Positions 1 to 8,841 of a stretch of 23,725 bases of DNA are shown here, piece by piece; position 1 is the first letter of the stretch; each line of letters starts with the position of its first letter. A model generated the notes under the pieces. That model did not search any database. It was not told where the DNA came from and saw only the letters and a program-made list of their open reading frames with translations. A program made the translations under genes and the position numbers. Source of the DNA: Mnemiopsis leidyi (lineage: Eukaryota; Ctenophora; Tentaculata; Lobata; Bolinopsidae); the NCBI GenBank assembly GCA_000226015.1, contig JH152916.1, positions 87,808 to 111,532 on the forward strand, in the 5' to 3' direction.

Positions 1-108
<108 letters not shown>

Positions 109-668
109 TCTCATAATATACATAATTATATGAATTTTTTTCATCAACATATTTCTGTGCCAACTTGACACAGAGTATTTCATGAGGAAGGTCAGATTTG
201 AAACCAAGATAATCGCATAATCGCAATACTCTCGATGGAAAATATCAAATATCAATGTACAAGACGAACAATTCTTTCATGTACAAAACACACGAATAAA
301 CCTGAAATTCCTTATCAGTTTCCTTATCAGCCGCCCCTCCCCGCTTCATCTGTATCACATTTTGAACATTGGTCAATGAACATGGTTCTTTTTTCATGTT
401 TACATACGCCCATGTTTGATGCTCAGTTTTCTAGAACAAAGTAATTCTTCTACCCAGGTGATTTAACTTATTTCACAACGAATTTTACCTGATGAGATTT
501 TTGACATTTTTACTCCTGTTGACACATTTCCAAAAAACTAGAACTTCACCGTCAAATAGATGTCTCATGTCACCATTCTCCTTAACTGTAACACCTCTTG
601 TTTTCCGACGGAATCAGTGTAACTTCTAGGTTTTCGCAAGATAATTTGACAAGAGTAACAATACCGCT

Positions 669-774
669 GCCAGCCTACTGAAACGTTGGTATTGCATGTA
701 CAAAATGTACACCGGTACAAATGTATGCGGCCAGCCTACTGAAACGTTGGTATTGCATGTACAAAATGTACACT
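669..774. repeat. 44-bp direct duplication, 62-bp period
   Basis: The 44 bases at 669-712 recur exactly at 731-774. Each copy carries the imperfect palindrome TGTACAAAATGTACA. The 18 bases between the copies are not repeated. It looks like a recent local duplication just upstream of the CCAAT/E-box cluster. The two open frames overlapping it are short and look non-coding. Confidence 0.9.
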
Positions 775-899
775 GTATTACGATGTACAGTACAACTGTA
801 GCAGGGCATTACGAGGTGGGATATCATCTCCAGTTCCTGATGACATTTCTTTCCCGCCTTGTCAACTTTACATCGATCTCGTTTTGAGCATGACAGGCC

Positions 900-1660
900 G
901 GTAAGATTAGCCAGCCAATGACGTGTCTGCATCCTAGTCACGTGGTTTTAACCAGCCAATCATAACACTGCACCCGTCCGACTTGGTAAAATCAACCAAT
1001 CAGATCGCTTCTTTTCTGACCTATCATGTTGTCAGGCTGCCGGGACGGCGACCAATCAGACAATCTCATAGTCACCACGTGATTAATACACAGCAGGTAT
1101 CCCGGCCAGGTTGCCCTAGAAATTATGCGAACTTATGCAATCATCATGAATACATTATGAGGGGCTGAGAACTCAGCTTTACCGAATGTGATGATATTTG
1201 TCTGTGAGTAAATAATGAACATGAAGAATGAACATAAAAGGTCAGTATGAGACTGTGCAATCTGTAGACTACACACAGAAACACACACGACGCTTTGCAA
1301 GACGAATTCTGCAGTAGCGGAAGGGCAGTTGGACGCGAGTGAGAGAGAGATTGTACTGCGAGTATACATGTACAGGAATGGTGTGTATTACCGTGCCAGA
1401 GGGCCAGTCACCTGACATACCACGTGGGATCCCGTCCAGTCAGCCGACCAACCACGGGGCTGCCAGGGCAACACGTGACAGTGCAATTCCTCTTGACTGC
1501 CCTTACCCCACGTGACGTAACCACTGTTACACGTGACACTCCCTTACACTTCCATGGCAACGCTAATTGATCACGTGCGGAGAATGTAGCTGCAGGGCGG
1601 CCGTTGATTGGTTCTCCCCGACCACGTGACCGGTATGCGGTCGTGTGATTGGTCCCAGGG
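900..1660. promoter_or_regulatory. Probable promoter: CCAAT-box and CACGTG E-box cluster
   Basis: Eight perfect CACGTG hexamers lie at 939, 1076, 1421, 1472, 1509, 1530, 1572 and 1623, six of them within 208 bp. CCAAT boxes lie at 915, 956, 996 and 1053 on the plus strand, and inverted copies (ATTGG) at 1607 and 1648. Several have the NF-Y-like context ACCAATCAG. Some E-boxes have the extended form CACGTGAC typical of USF/MITF/TFE bHLH-zip sites. The GC content is higher than in the flanks. Such clustering is expected in a housekeeping-type promoter. The target is unknown: no convincing coding exon follows within 2 kb, so the first exon may be untranslated, or the gene may lie to the left on the minus strand. 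Confidence 0.6.
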
Positions 1661-2038
1661 CGTATGTAAGAGTGTGTATGTGAGTGTACAGTTGCTCTCC
1701 CCTACTATTTGGCACTCAGTCCACTCTCTTTCTGCGGTGATTGCTTTGCGTTCTGCAGGTCGAACTGCAGCGTGTACTGAGCTGCTGTGTCTTTAACGAA
1801 CTTTGTGTTGCTGTGTGCAGTGTTTCCACTACTTGTTTCTACACTTCTAAACAGTTTCCAGGGCGTGTCCCTTATTTAGACGTTCCGTTTTCTTCTACTT
1901 CCGACATTCTTCCTTCCTAATACGAAACTTAAATTGCCGCCTCTACTTGCATTCTGCACTCCTAATTAGTTGAATCTCTGTCCCATTCCATTTACGGCTG
2001 CATTTCTTGAAGAGGACCCTTTCTTTAAATCAACTTTC

Positions 2039-2145
2039 GTCGATTTAATTAACTTTCTATGTACTGGGTAACTTACATATAATGACGTGAACAAAAGATC
2101 GGGCAAATATAACCTAATAGTCTCTCTGTCGATTTAATTAACTTT
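2039..2145. repeat. Short direct repeat pair
   Basis: The 18-mer GTCGATTTAATTAACTTT occurs at 2039-2056 and again at 2128-2145, 89 bp apart. No gene is evident around it. Confidence 0.8.
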
Positions 2146-2170
2146 TTGCGTAATTTTGTGTGGCACACCA

Positions 2171-2200
2171 TTAGGTTTCAACACTTAAGTTGAAACCTAA
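2171..2200. other. Perfect 12-bp inverted repeat (hairpin)
   Basis: TTAGGTTTCAAC at 2171-2182 is the exact reverse complement of 2189-2200, with a 6-base loop. It could form a cruciform or an RNA hairpin. No function is assigned. Confidence 0.85.
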
Positions 2201-2220
2201 ACATCTAGAGTCACGATTGC

Positions 2221-2234
2221 TGATGACGTCATCA
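2221..2234. promoter_or_regulatory. CRE-like palindrome
   Basis: TGATGACGTCATCA is a perfect 14-bp palindrome holding the full CREB/ATF site TGACGTCA (2224-2231). It lies about 600 bp downstream of the E-box/CCAAT cluster. A single site can occur by chance, so a regulatory role is only suggested. Confidence 0.4.
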
Positions 2235-2396
2235 AGTCTACTCCGCCCAGGTCCCGCTAGTTTGCTCCCGCCAGGGCTGGGGTGTGAGGTAATTTTCTGC
2301 TTCTTGAACTGTTCGTTACGTCATTTTCCAACTCTGCTCTTGAGTTTCGCGCTGTCCGCCTCGTTTCTTTGTTCTCCCTAGTTTGTAGTTTTGAAT

Positions 2397-2652
2397 TGAG
2401 TGTATAGTTTGTAATTCTACTTTTGTAATCAAGTGTGTAGTTTTTAATCTAGTTTTAGTAATGAGTGAATACTCGTAATTCTACTTTTGATATCAAGTTT
2501 TGTATTGAGTGTGCAGTTTTTAATTCTACTTTTGGAATTGAGTGTGCAGTTTCGAATTCTACTTTTGGTATTGAGTGTGCAGTTTTTAATTCTAGTTTTA
2601 ATATTGTGTACTTCGTAATTCTACTTTTGATATCAACACGTGTAGTTTGTAA
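2397..2652. repeat. Degenerate minisatellite of about 33 bp
   Basis: About seven to eight diverged copies of a roughly 33-bp unit are recognised by the recurring pieces TAATTCTACTTTTG, TTGAGTGTG and CAGTTTTTAATTCTA. The open frame across it (2465-2671) results from the period being a multiple of three and is not a likely gene. CACGTG motifs at 2637 and 2710 lie at its right edge. Confidence 0.8.
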
Positions 2653-3050
2653 ATATAACGAGGAATGTTAAGAAGTGTAAAAACTAAAAGTTTAGGACAG
2701 TTACAAAGTCACGTGTAAATGTTAACACTTAATAGTTTATTAGTTTAATTTGCCGCATGGTCTGTACTTTTGACAACTTCTACAATTAACTTATTAATCA
2801 GCCACACAATAAACAAGTAAACATCAAACTGAGTGACAAAACGTTTCATTTCCCAAATAATACAACATGCGGCTTTTCCAACTTCAAAATATGGTTCTTA
2901 TATTTGCTATTGGTTCTTCTTATGCTATTGTTACATTTTATTGCTATTTACTATGAATCACGACTAAACTAACTTGAACTACGGCATACGCTCGTTGTTT
3001 TCGATATGATAACTTTATGATCATCTCAACTACTTTCGACGCGATCCCCT

Positions 3051-3114
3051 GGGTATCAGATTACTTGGCCGTGCCAGTAAACTTACTGGATTTCGGGAGT
3101 GTAATCTGATACCC
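3051..3114. other. Nested hairpin, 14-bp outer and 7-bp inner stem
   Basis: The outer arms GGGTATCAGATTAC (3051-3064) and GTAATCTGATACCC (3101-3114) are perfectly complementary. Between them CCAGTAA-AC-TTACTGG (3074-3089) forms a second perfect stem-loop. The two-tier structure is too orderly for chance in 64 bp. It could be a structured RNA, a small MITE-like palindrome or a protein-binding cruciform. It does not match a tRNA cloverleaf. The rest of 2653-3628 is AT-rich and shows no gene. Confidence 0.75.
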
Positions 3115-3532
3115 ACATTCGGGGTAATCCCGTAATCTTATTTCGGTCTTGTTTATTATCATTATGATTATGTCGTATCTATTTATTTTGATTGGTTCTG
3201 GTGTATAAAAAACTGTTCATGATAGGTGAAGATCCTTGTCTGTTTCAGTTTTACCATTGCTTTTTTTATGTCTTTTTTAGTTGCTTTGTCGAAATTTGAT
3301 TCTATTGATTGAGTTTGTAACGGTAAGTTTAATAACTATTATTCAACATTTCAAATCGTTTAAATCAAAACTATTTACTTCAAACTAAAGTTATGATCTT
3401 CATTACACATACATTAAAACAAGAAAACAATCCTACAATTTTTACACAATAAAGTGCCTCGTCTTCATTGGCACACGATTATCTGGTTTATCGTGATATT
3501 GATACGTTCACTTGTTTTTCTTTTTATTATTA

Positions 3533-3538
3533 TCTGCG
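3533..3538 (-). terminator. Candidate poly(A) signal for the first GPCR
   Basis: AATAAA on the minus strand lies about 90 bp downstream of the stop codon of the receptor at 3629-4693, a normal distance for a short 3' UTR. Confidence 0.4.
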
Positions 3539-3628
3539 GAGTGCGAACTTGATTTTTCAAATGCTTATATCATGTCATAGCTGAATACGTTACCTAATAG
3601 ACGCTGAATCGGCGGCCCATTTAAATTG

Positions 3629-4693
3629 CTAACACTTGGTTTTAAGTGGTTGATAACACACAGGTCGTAGACCTGGCTTCATGTTCGATTCTGGCAAATG
3701 TCTCTGTCTAGGACTAACTGGTTGAAGCCCCTGTGTGTCGTATGATTCGTTAGCATTTCGTCGAACTGAAGACAATGATATCCAAATGTTCCGTCTCAAC
3801 CGTGGCATTCTCCAGAAATATATGCAAGGATTTAGGGCTGTGTTCAAGCAGCTAGGGAGAAGTATGAATGTTATCTGGCCATACCACACCATTTTCCCGT
3901 TGAAAAACCAGGACAATTCTGCAATTTTTGTAAAATGTAGAAGAGCCTGACAGAAGACGTAAGAAAAAAGGGGAAGGGTACAGGCCAGATGTTGAGCCGT
4001 GAAGAGAGCTACTGTGATCGATATCTGACGGATACGACTCTCTGTATCTCTGTTAGATTGCGGGACACTCTTCTTGAGCGCTACTATACTGATTACCAAG
4101 CTGACAAAAACCACTACTGGGGGTACCAGTATTTCGGTGAGTGTCAGACCAAAATGGGTCATTATCGTCGTCATCGGGGGCGCATTTTCTTTCGGTAAAT
4201 CCAAAACACACGCAGGCATGTGATGATTGAATGTCGATGTAAGCCATTTGTTGGCTAAGTAAAGCCCATCAACCCCCAAAAGAAGAGTTCCATAGCAAAT
4301 TATCGTGAGAGCAACCATCTTTGAGCTAATATTTCTAGTTCTGTGAGGGGTAACTATAGAAACCGATCTTGATATACTCAAAACAGCAACCAAAAACATT
4401 GACATCCTCATTGAGAAGTTGACACTGATCAAATATGTTGCACAGAGACCTGCACTCTCAAAAAGCATAGGTTTTCTTAAGTTAAACAGCGAGGTTGTTA
4501 CAGGGACGGACGAGAAACTTGTTATCAAATCCACAAAGATAATTGTCATGTAGAGCTTGTTGGGGAGAGAATTGCGCCTGTTTTTCCAGAAGTAGATGAA
4601 GGCTGTACTGTTCCCAAAGACTGAAATCAGCAGAAGGATGACAAGAGCAACACTTATAACTTTGTCAGTCGTTTCAGAGGATTGCAGGGACAT
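3629..4693 (-). CDS. Rhodopsin-like GPCR, intronless (paralogue 1)
   Basis: A 354-residue seven-transmembrane receptor in one exon, expected at the plasma membrane and coupled to G proteins. Family landmarks are visible: GN at residues 27-28 in TM1, the TM2 aspartate D55, and the ECL1/TM3 cysteine C84 with a partner cysteine near 162 for the usual disulphide. TM6 has CTLP instead of CWxP, and TM7 has NPCIY at 288-292. The DRY motif at the end of TM3 is SRS (108-110), keeping only the arginine. The C-terminal tail is about 60 residues long and basic. It is a close paralogue of the divergent gene at 6062-7051 and a more distant one of 7485-8841. The ligand is unknown; the sequence does not place it in a named subfamily. 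The ATG at 4693 starts just before TM1, so there is almost no N-terminal ectodomain. Confidence 0.9.
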   Translation of the reverse strand: MSLQSSETTDKVISVALVILLLISVFGNSTAFIYFWKNRRNSLPNKLYMTIIFVDLITSFSSVPVTTSLFNLRKPMLFESAGLCATYLISVNFSMRMSMFLVAVLSISRSVSIVTPHRTRNISSKMVALTIICYGTLLLGVDGLYLANKWLTSTFNHHMPACVLDLPKENAPPMTTIMTHFGLTLTEILVPPVVVFVSLVISIVALKKSVPQSNRDTESRIRQISITVALFTAQHLACTLPLFSYVFCQALLHFTKIAELSWFFNGKMVWYGQITFILLPSCLNTALNPCIYFWRMPRLRRNIWISLSSVRRNANESYDTQGLQPVSPRQRHLPESNMKPGLRPVCYQPLKTKC

Positions 4694-6061
4694 CCTTAAA
4701 GGGTTTATTATTGTTTATCTTAGAATTTGAACATGCTATCTTTAAAAGAAAGTCCTTAATTTTGAAACTTATGCATATAGTCAATAACTTCACCAGATAA
4801 ATAATCACGTGACTTTTAAGCGCTTAATCGCATTCAAGTTAACCTTATGGCAACGCTTATGCCACAGCAAATATTTGTAACAATAACCTCTATACGGAAA
4901 AACGTTTGTATGTACCGAGATAAGCTAAGTTGTTGCAGCAAAACGATGTGACTTAGTGACTGAAAGCTGTGTATTGAATGCACAAGCGCTAGGCGGAATT
5001 ACTAAACAATTGATTACAAGGGGCCAATGAGTCCATCATATAAATATTGGATAAATGACATGCCGCGTGCTCATGATTTAAATGCAGCCTGCCATATTTA
5101 ACATACCACAGGTTTCGAGTTTAGACTCTAGAGATTAAATATGGTGGAAAATTCATCTAAATTTAAAGGACTTCATAGATTGGCATAAAAATGACTAGGC
5201 ATGTCCTGGCCAGCATAATTGATCCTTCGATAAACCACTACGTAAAGCTATAAAAAAACCTATGTAACAAAGTCTCAAAATGAGTTAGTACAGACATATT
5301 GTGTAGAGATTATGGAATAGTCATGTGTGCTCGATGTATATAACAATGAGTAATGAGTAATGACTAAATTAGTTGAATGTGCTTACTTGTCCCACAGATG
5401 TTACACGTCTTAATTCTATTACAGGCCTATACTTCTCTGTCATAACTCTCACTCCCCAATTTAGAAAGGAAGCGATGCTTGGATTGAATGAGAAACTTGC
5501 TTAACGAGTAACAATTCGTTTTGTTTAATTCAAACTTAAGTCGGTAAATTTCTCTCTGAAATGACCAACAAAATGGCCGGCGAAGTACTGATTTCAGTTT
5601 TTAAAGCACAGCCACCTGCTTTTCCTTCCGGGAAAACAAGCATAATATCTTGCCAGAAAGAAAAAAATCTAGTACATGACATTAATACACTCTGTATAGT
5701 GTATACCCTTTGCTTTAGGTCTGGTAGCACTCTTTTTAGTGGTACCAGACAGATCACCAACCTCGTAAATCCATTCAGGCATGCACGGCTTAGAAAGTTG
5801 CTGGAATGAAGCTGAGTCTCAAATTTACATGAGAGCTTATCCCATAGTTATGTGTACATTGTTGCACAACGTTTAAGAGTGTTATTGATTGTTCCTACAT
5901 CATGCTCTCCCCCTATCGCTAATGTTACACTTCCTAAATATGAATATGCCATTAACGATAGATTAATCCCGTTAGATTTGGTCTTTACAAGGCTGCTTTG
6001 TTGTGTTATGGCACCGGCTAGTGTTTTTCCTCCATGCAGCTTGCCGTGCAATACTTGAAAG
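4694..6061. other. Intergenic region between divergent GPCR paralogues
   Basis: This 1.37-kb AT-rich spacer separates the starts of the two divergent receptor genes, so it should hold both promoters. An E-box (TCACGTGAC, about 4806-4814) lies about 115 bp upstream of the minus-strand start. TATA-like ATATAAAT occurs near 5038-5045. A short GAGTAAT repeat lies near 5347-5362. Overlapping open frames on both strands at 5536-5809 (74 and 82 codons) match nothing I recognise and are probably chance. Confidence 0.5.
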
Positions 6062-7051
6062 ATGCTACTACAGCAATCTGAATCAACTGATTGTGTTTTA
6101 AGTGTCGTGCTGATCTTTCTCTTGATGATTTCAGTCCTTGGGAACAGTACAGCTTTCTTCTTCTTCTGGAAAAACAGACGCAATTCTCTCCCCAACAAGC
6201 TCTACATGACAATTATCTTTGTGGATTTGATACCAAGTTTCTCTTCTGTCCCTGTAATAACCTCGTTACTCAACTCCAGAGAAGCCATGCTTTTTGAGAG
6301 TCCAGGTCTTTGTCTCACAAATCTCGTCAGTGTCATCTTCTCGATGAGAATGTCGATGTTTTTGGTTGCTGTTTTGAGCATAACAAGAACGATTTCTATC
6401 GTTACTCCACATAGAACTAGAAATATTAGTTCAAAAATGGTTGCTCTTTCAATATTTTGCTATGGTGCTTTGCTCCTGGCGGTTGATGCACTTTTCATAG
6501 GAAACGGTTGGTTTACGGTGAAATTCGACAAACATATGCCCGCATGTGTGTTAACTACCCACAAAACGGTTCCTGCTGCAGTTTCACTGACAAGTTTCGT
6601 CCTGACTCTTATCGAAATTCTTTTACCCCCTGTTATTGTATCAGCCAGCTTAGTGATCACTTTAGTGTCACTAAAGATGAGTCGTCCTATAACATCTAAC
6701 ACTTTGTCCGAGCGTGGATCACGTGTGTTCCACGTGTCCATGACAGTTGCACTCTTCACAGCCCTACATCTGCTCAGCACCCTCCCTCTCTTCTCTTACA
6801 TTCTGTGTCAGCTGGTACTGCGGATAACACCGATACCTCGACTCTCTAATTTCCTGTATGGTCACATGATGTGGTACGGTCAGATCACCTTCATACTTCT
6901 CCCTACTTCCCTAAACACTGCTCTTAATCCTTGTTTGTACTTCTGGAGGATGCAGCGATTCAGGATCTCTCTGTATCGAGCTATGTCGTCAATGTCCGCT
7001 CGGAGTCGTAGCCAGAAATCAGGGACATTTCCTCGCAACTTAAAAAAGTAA
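6062..7051 (+). CDS. Rhodopsin-like GPCR, intronless (paralogue 2)
   Basis: A 329-residue single-exon receptor. An in-frame TGA two codons before the ATG fixes the start. GN lies at 27-28, D55 in TM2, and C84 is the disulphide cysteine. ITRT at 107-110 stands in place of DRY, TM6 reads STLPLF with no toggle-switch tryptophan, and TM7 has NPCLY at 289-293. Residues 27-55 and about 93-128 are almost identical to the divergent paralogue at 3629-4693, and nucleotide identity is visibly high there. The region after TM4 and the C-terminal tail have diverged, and the tail is shorter. This points to a fairly recent inverted duplication, perhaps with gene conversion in the first half. The ligand is unknown. 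Confidence 0.9.
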   Translation: MLLQQSESTDCVLSVVLIFLLMISVLGNSTAFFFFWKNRRNSLPNKLYMTIIFVDLIPSFSSVPVITSLLNSREAMLFESPGLCLTNLVSVIFSMRMSMFLVAVLSITRTISIVTPHRTRNISSKMVALSIFCYGALLLAVDALFIGNGWFTVKFDKHMPACVLTTHKTVPAAVSLTSFVLTLIEILLPPVIVSASLVITLVSLKMSRPITSNTLSERGSRVFHVSMTVALFTALHLLSTLPLFSYILCQLVLRITPIPRLSNFLYGHMMWYGQITFILLPTSLNTALNPCLYFWRMQRFRISLYRAMSSMSARSRSQKSGTFPRNLKK

Positions 7052-7484
7052 GGACTATGGAATCTGGACTCCTATCATAAAGAATAGAAACGAGCAGCAA
7101 ATCATAGTTTTGATTCTTTATAGAAATCATTGAGATTCGCTCAGGAAATTGTAATAAGTTTCTTATAATAATGATAATGACAAACTAGGCATGGTCCTTG
7201 GGACATAAATCTCATCTAAAGCTATTGCATGAATCCGTGAGAACATGACAGATTAATTTGAAGTCAATTGTACCTTGCTCGCTACACATTCTTTAGGTTT
7301 TACACAAAAATGTTCTGTAGTCATGATTATTGTATTTCTTTTAATCGTGGTACAACAAAATGAAAAGAAAATCAATCTGACAGTTATGATTTCATAGTCC
7401 ATCGAGGCGCTGATCAACTTCAAAAATCAATGGAATTTATTTGATTCTGTCGACCGCAATCAAAACTATTCAAATATTTCTGTT
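7052..7484. other. Short convergent intergenic spacer
   Basis: This AT-rich spacer separates the 3' ends of two convergent receptor genes. A minus-strand AATAAA at 7436-7441 lies about 45 bp past the stop of the 7485-8841 gene and is a good poly(A) signal candidate. No clear AATAAA for the plus-strand gene was seen. Confidence 0.5.
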
Positions 7485-8841
7485 TTATCGACTCTCAAAC
7501 CTTCTCAATTTAAGGAACCATCCAATCACATTTCCTTTCAAACCGTTGATATATTCTCTAAACATAACCATTCTGGCAATATACAAACACGGATTGATTG
7601 CGGAGTTGAGTGCTGTCATGACGACATAGCCCAGCAACATTCCATACCAGAAAATACCTGGCCAATCCAGGATTGCCTCGTCCATGTTGAACCAGAGCAC
7701 AGCGTTATCTAGCAGGTAGAAACAGAACAAGGGCAGGTTACAGATAAGGAAGACTGCTGTGAAGATTGAAATTGTTACCGAGACATGTCGGAATATTTTG
7801 TTGTTCTGCCTGAATCTCACCGCGCTGGTTTCTTCTTCCCTCTGATCGGATCTGTGGTTGCGGCTTGGAGGGGTAGTTCCTCTCTTCCGCAGTAGATATA
7901 CAACACTGAGAAGGAAGTTACCAAACACAACGAGAGATATGATAATCGTGTCGATCAGCAATGTAGCCATCTGGAAGTCCTAGCCCTGTAAAACGCAGTA
8001 CTGATTAGCATACATAGCAACTTCACTCTATCCCAATCTTAATAAATTTCGTTTAAAAATATCAATTGAGCACTTTAAAATTGTGAAATTTGCGCCAAAA
8101 TGGTATAATTTTATCACTGGTCGCATCTCGAACACGTAATTGTATGTACTAACCAAAGTAAAGACGCCCACCCCAACGGTCCAAATACAAAATGGTCCTT
8201 TAGAACTCCACATCACGAAGATGGAACCAGTTGCCATGGAGACAGCATCTATCACCAACAACAACCCCGCGTATATCCCACACGAGAATTTAACAGCCGT
8301 CTTGTTGACACGGTAGAACGGAGACACGATGGCGATGGTTCTGGTGACGCTGATGATCATGACAAGGTACCGGGAGTATCGTTGGAGGAACTTAAAGGTG
8401 AGGGTCCAGACGTTGCAGAATGTGTGGTTGAGAAAGAGAGAGGGGGAGCGGTTTGAGAAGAGAGAGAAGATGGGTGGGATTGTTAGGATGCTTGTCAGGG
8501 TATCGCCTGAGAAAGAGGGAAAGTGTTTTGAGAGAAATTTTGTGGTGCTTAATCTCTTGTTAAAGTTTGATTAAACCCCGTCCTAAGCTTGCGTTTAGCA
8601 CTTAAGGCATTAAATACAAATTTAGACACACTAACTAAACATGCTCCAAAGTGTTCTCATACAATAACTTACACTTACATGTACTAATCAGAAAGTAGAG
8701 AAGATCTGGAAAAGATTCCCGTTTCTTCCTCCAAAAGTAAAGAACTGCAATATAATTTCCAAACCCGCCCACAAACGCAAAGATTGTAAGAGAAACTCCA
8801 AAGAAGTAGTCTAGAGGCTCGGATTTTGGCGGCGGCACCAT
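7485..8841 (-). CDS. Rhodopsin-like GPCR, three exons (paralogue 3)
   Basis: The reading frame is broken on the genome but is restored by two GT-AG introns: exons 8679-8841, 8154-8506 and 7485-7970, with introns of 172 and 183 bp. The joined length is 1002 bp, giving 333 residues. Donors are GTAAGT and GTTAGT. The first acceptor is TTTCTCAG. The second acceptor is either directly before ATGGCT or 9 bp earlier; both stay in frame. The first junction falls inside TM2 and rebuilds the conserved aspartate (D56), matching the intronless paralogues, which supports the model. Other landmarks are GN 28-29, a possible N-glycosylation site NHT 81-83, C85 and C161 for the disulphide, TRT 109-111 in place of DRY, NLPLF in TM6 and NPCLY 298-302. 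It is clearly a diverged relative of the two neighbouring receptors. It appears intact rather than a pseudogene. Confidence 0.82.

Noticed and set aside
1608-1796. 62-codon open frame after the E-box cluster
   Set aside because: It starts inside the promoter-like motifs, has no recognisable similarity and shows no splice continuation with a matching phase.
5536-5809. Overlapping 74- and 82-codon open frames on opposite strands
   Set aside because: No recognisable domain and no splice or promoter context. Frames of this length are common by chance in this window.
7485-8841. Broken GPCR pseudogene
   Set aside because: The breaks coincide with good GT-AG introns, all phases match, the joined length is a multiple of three, and the TM2 aspartate is rebuilt at the junction.
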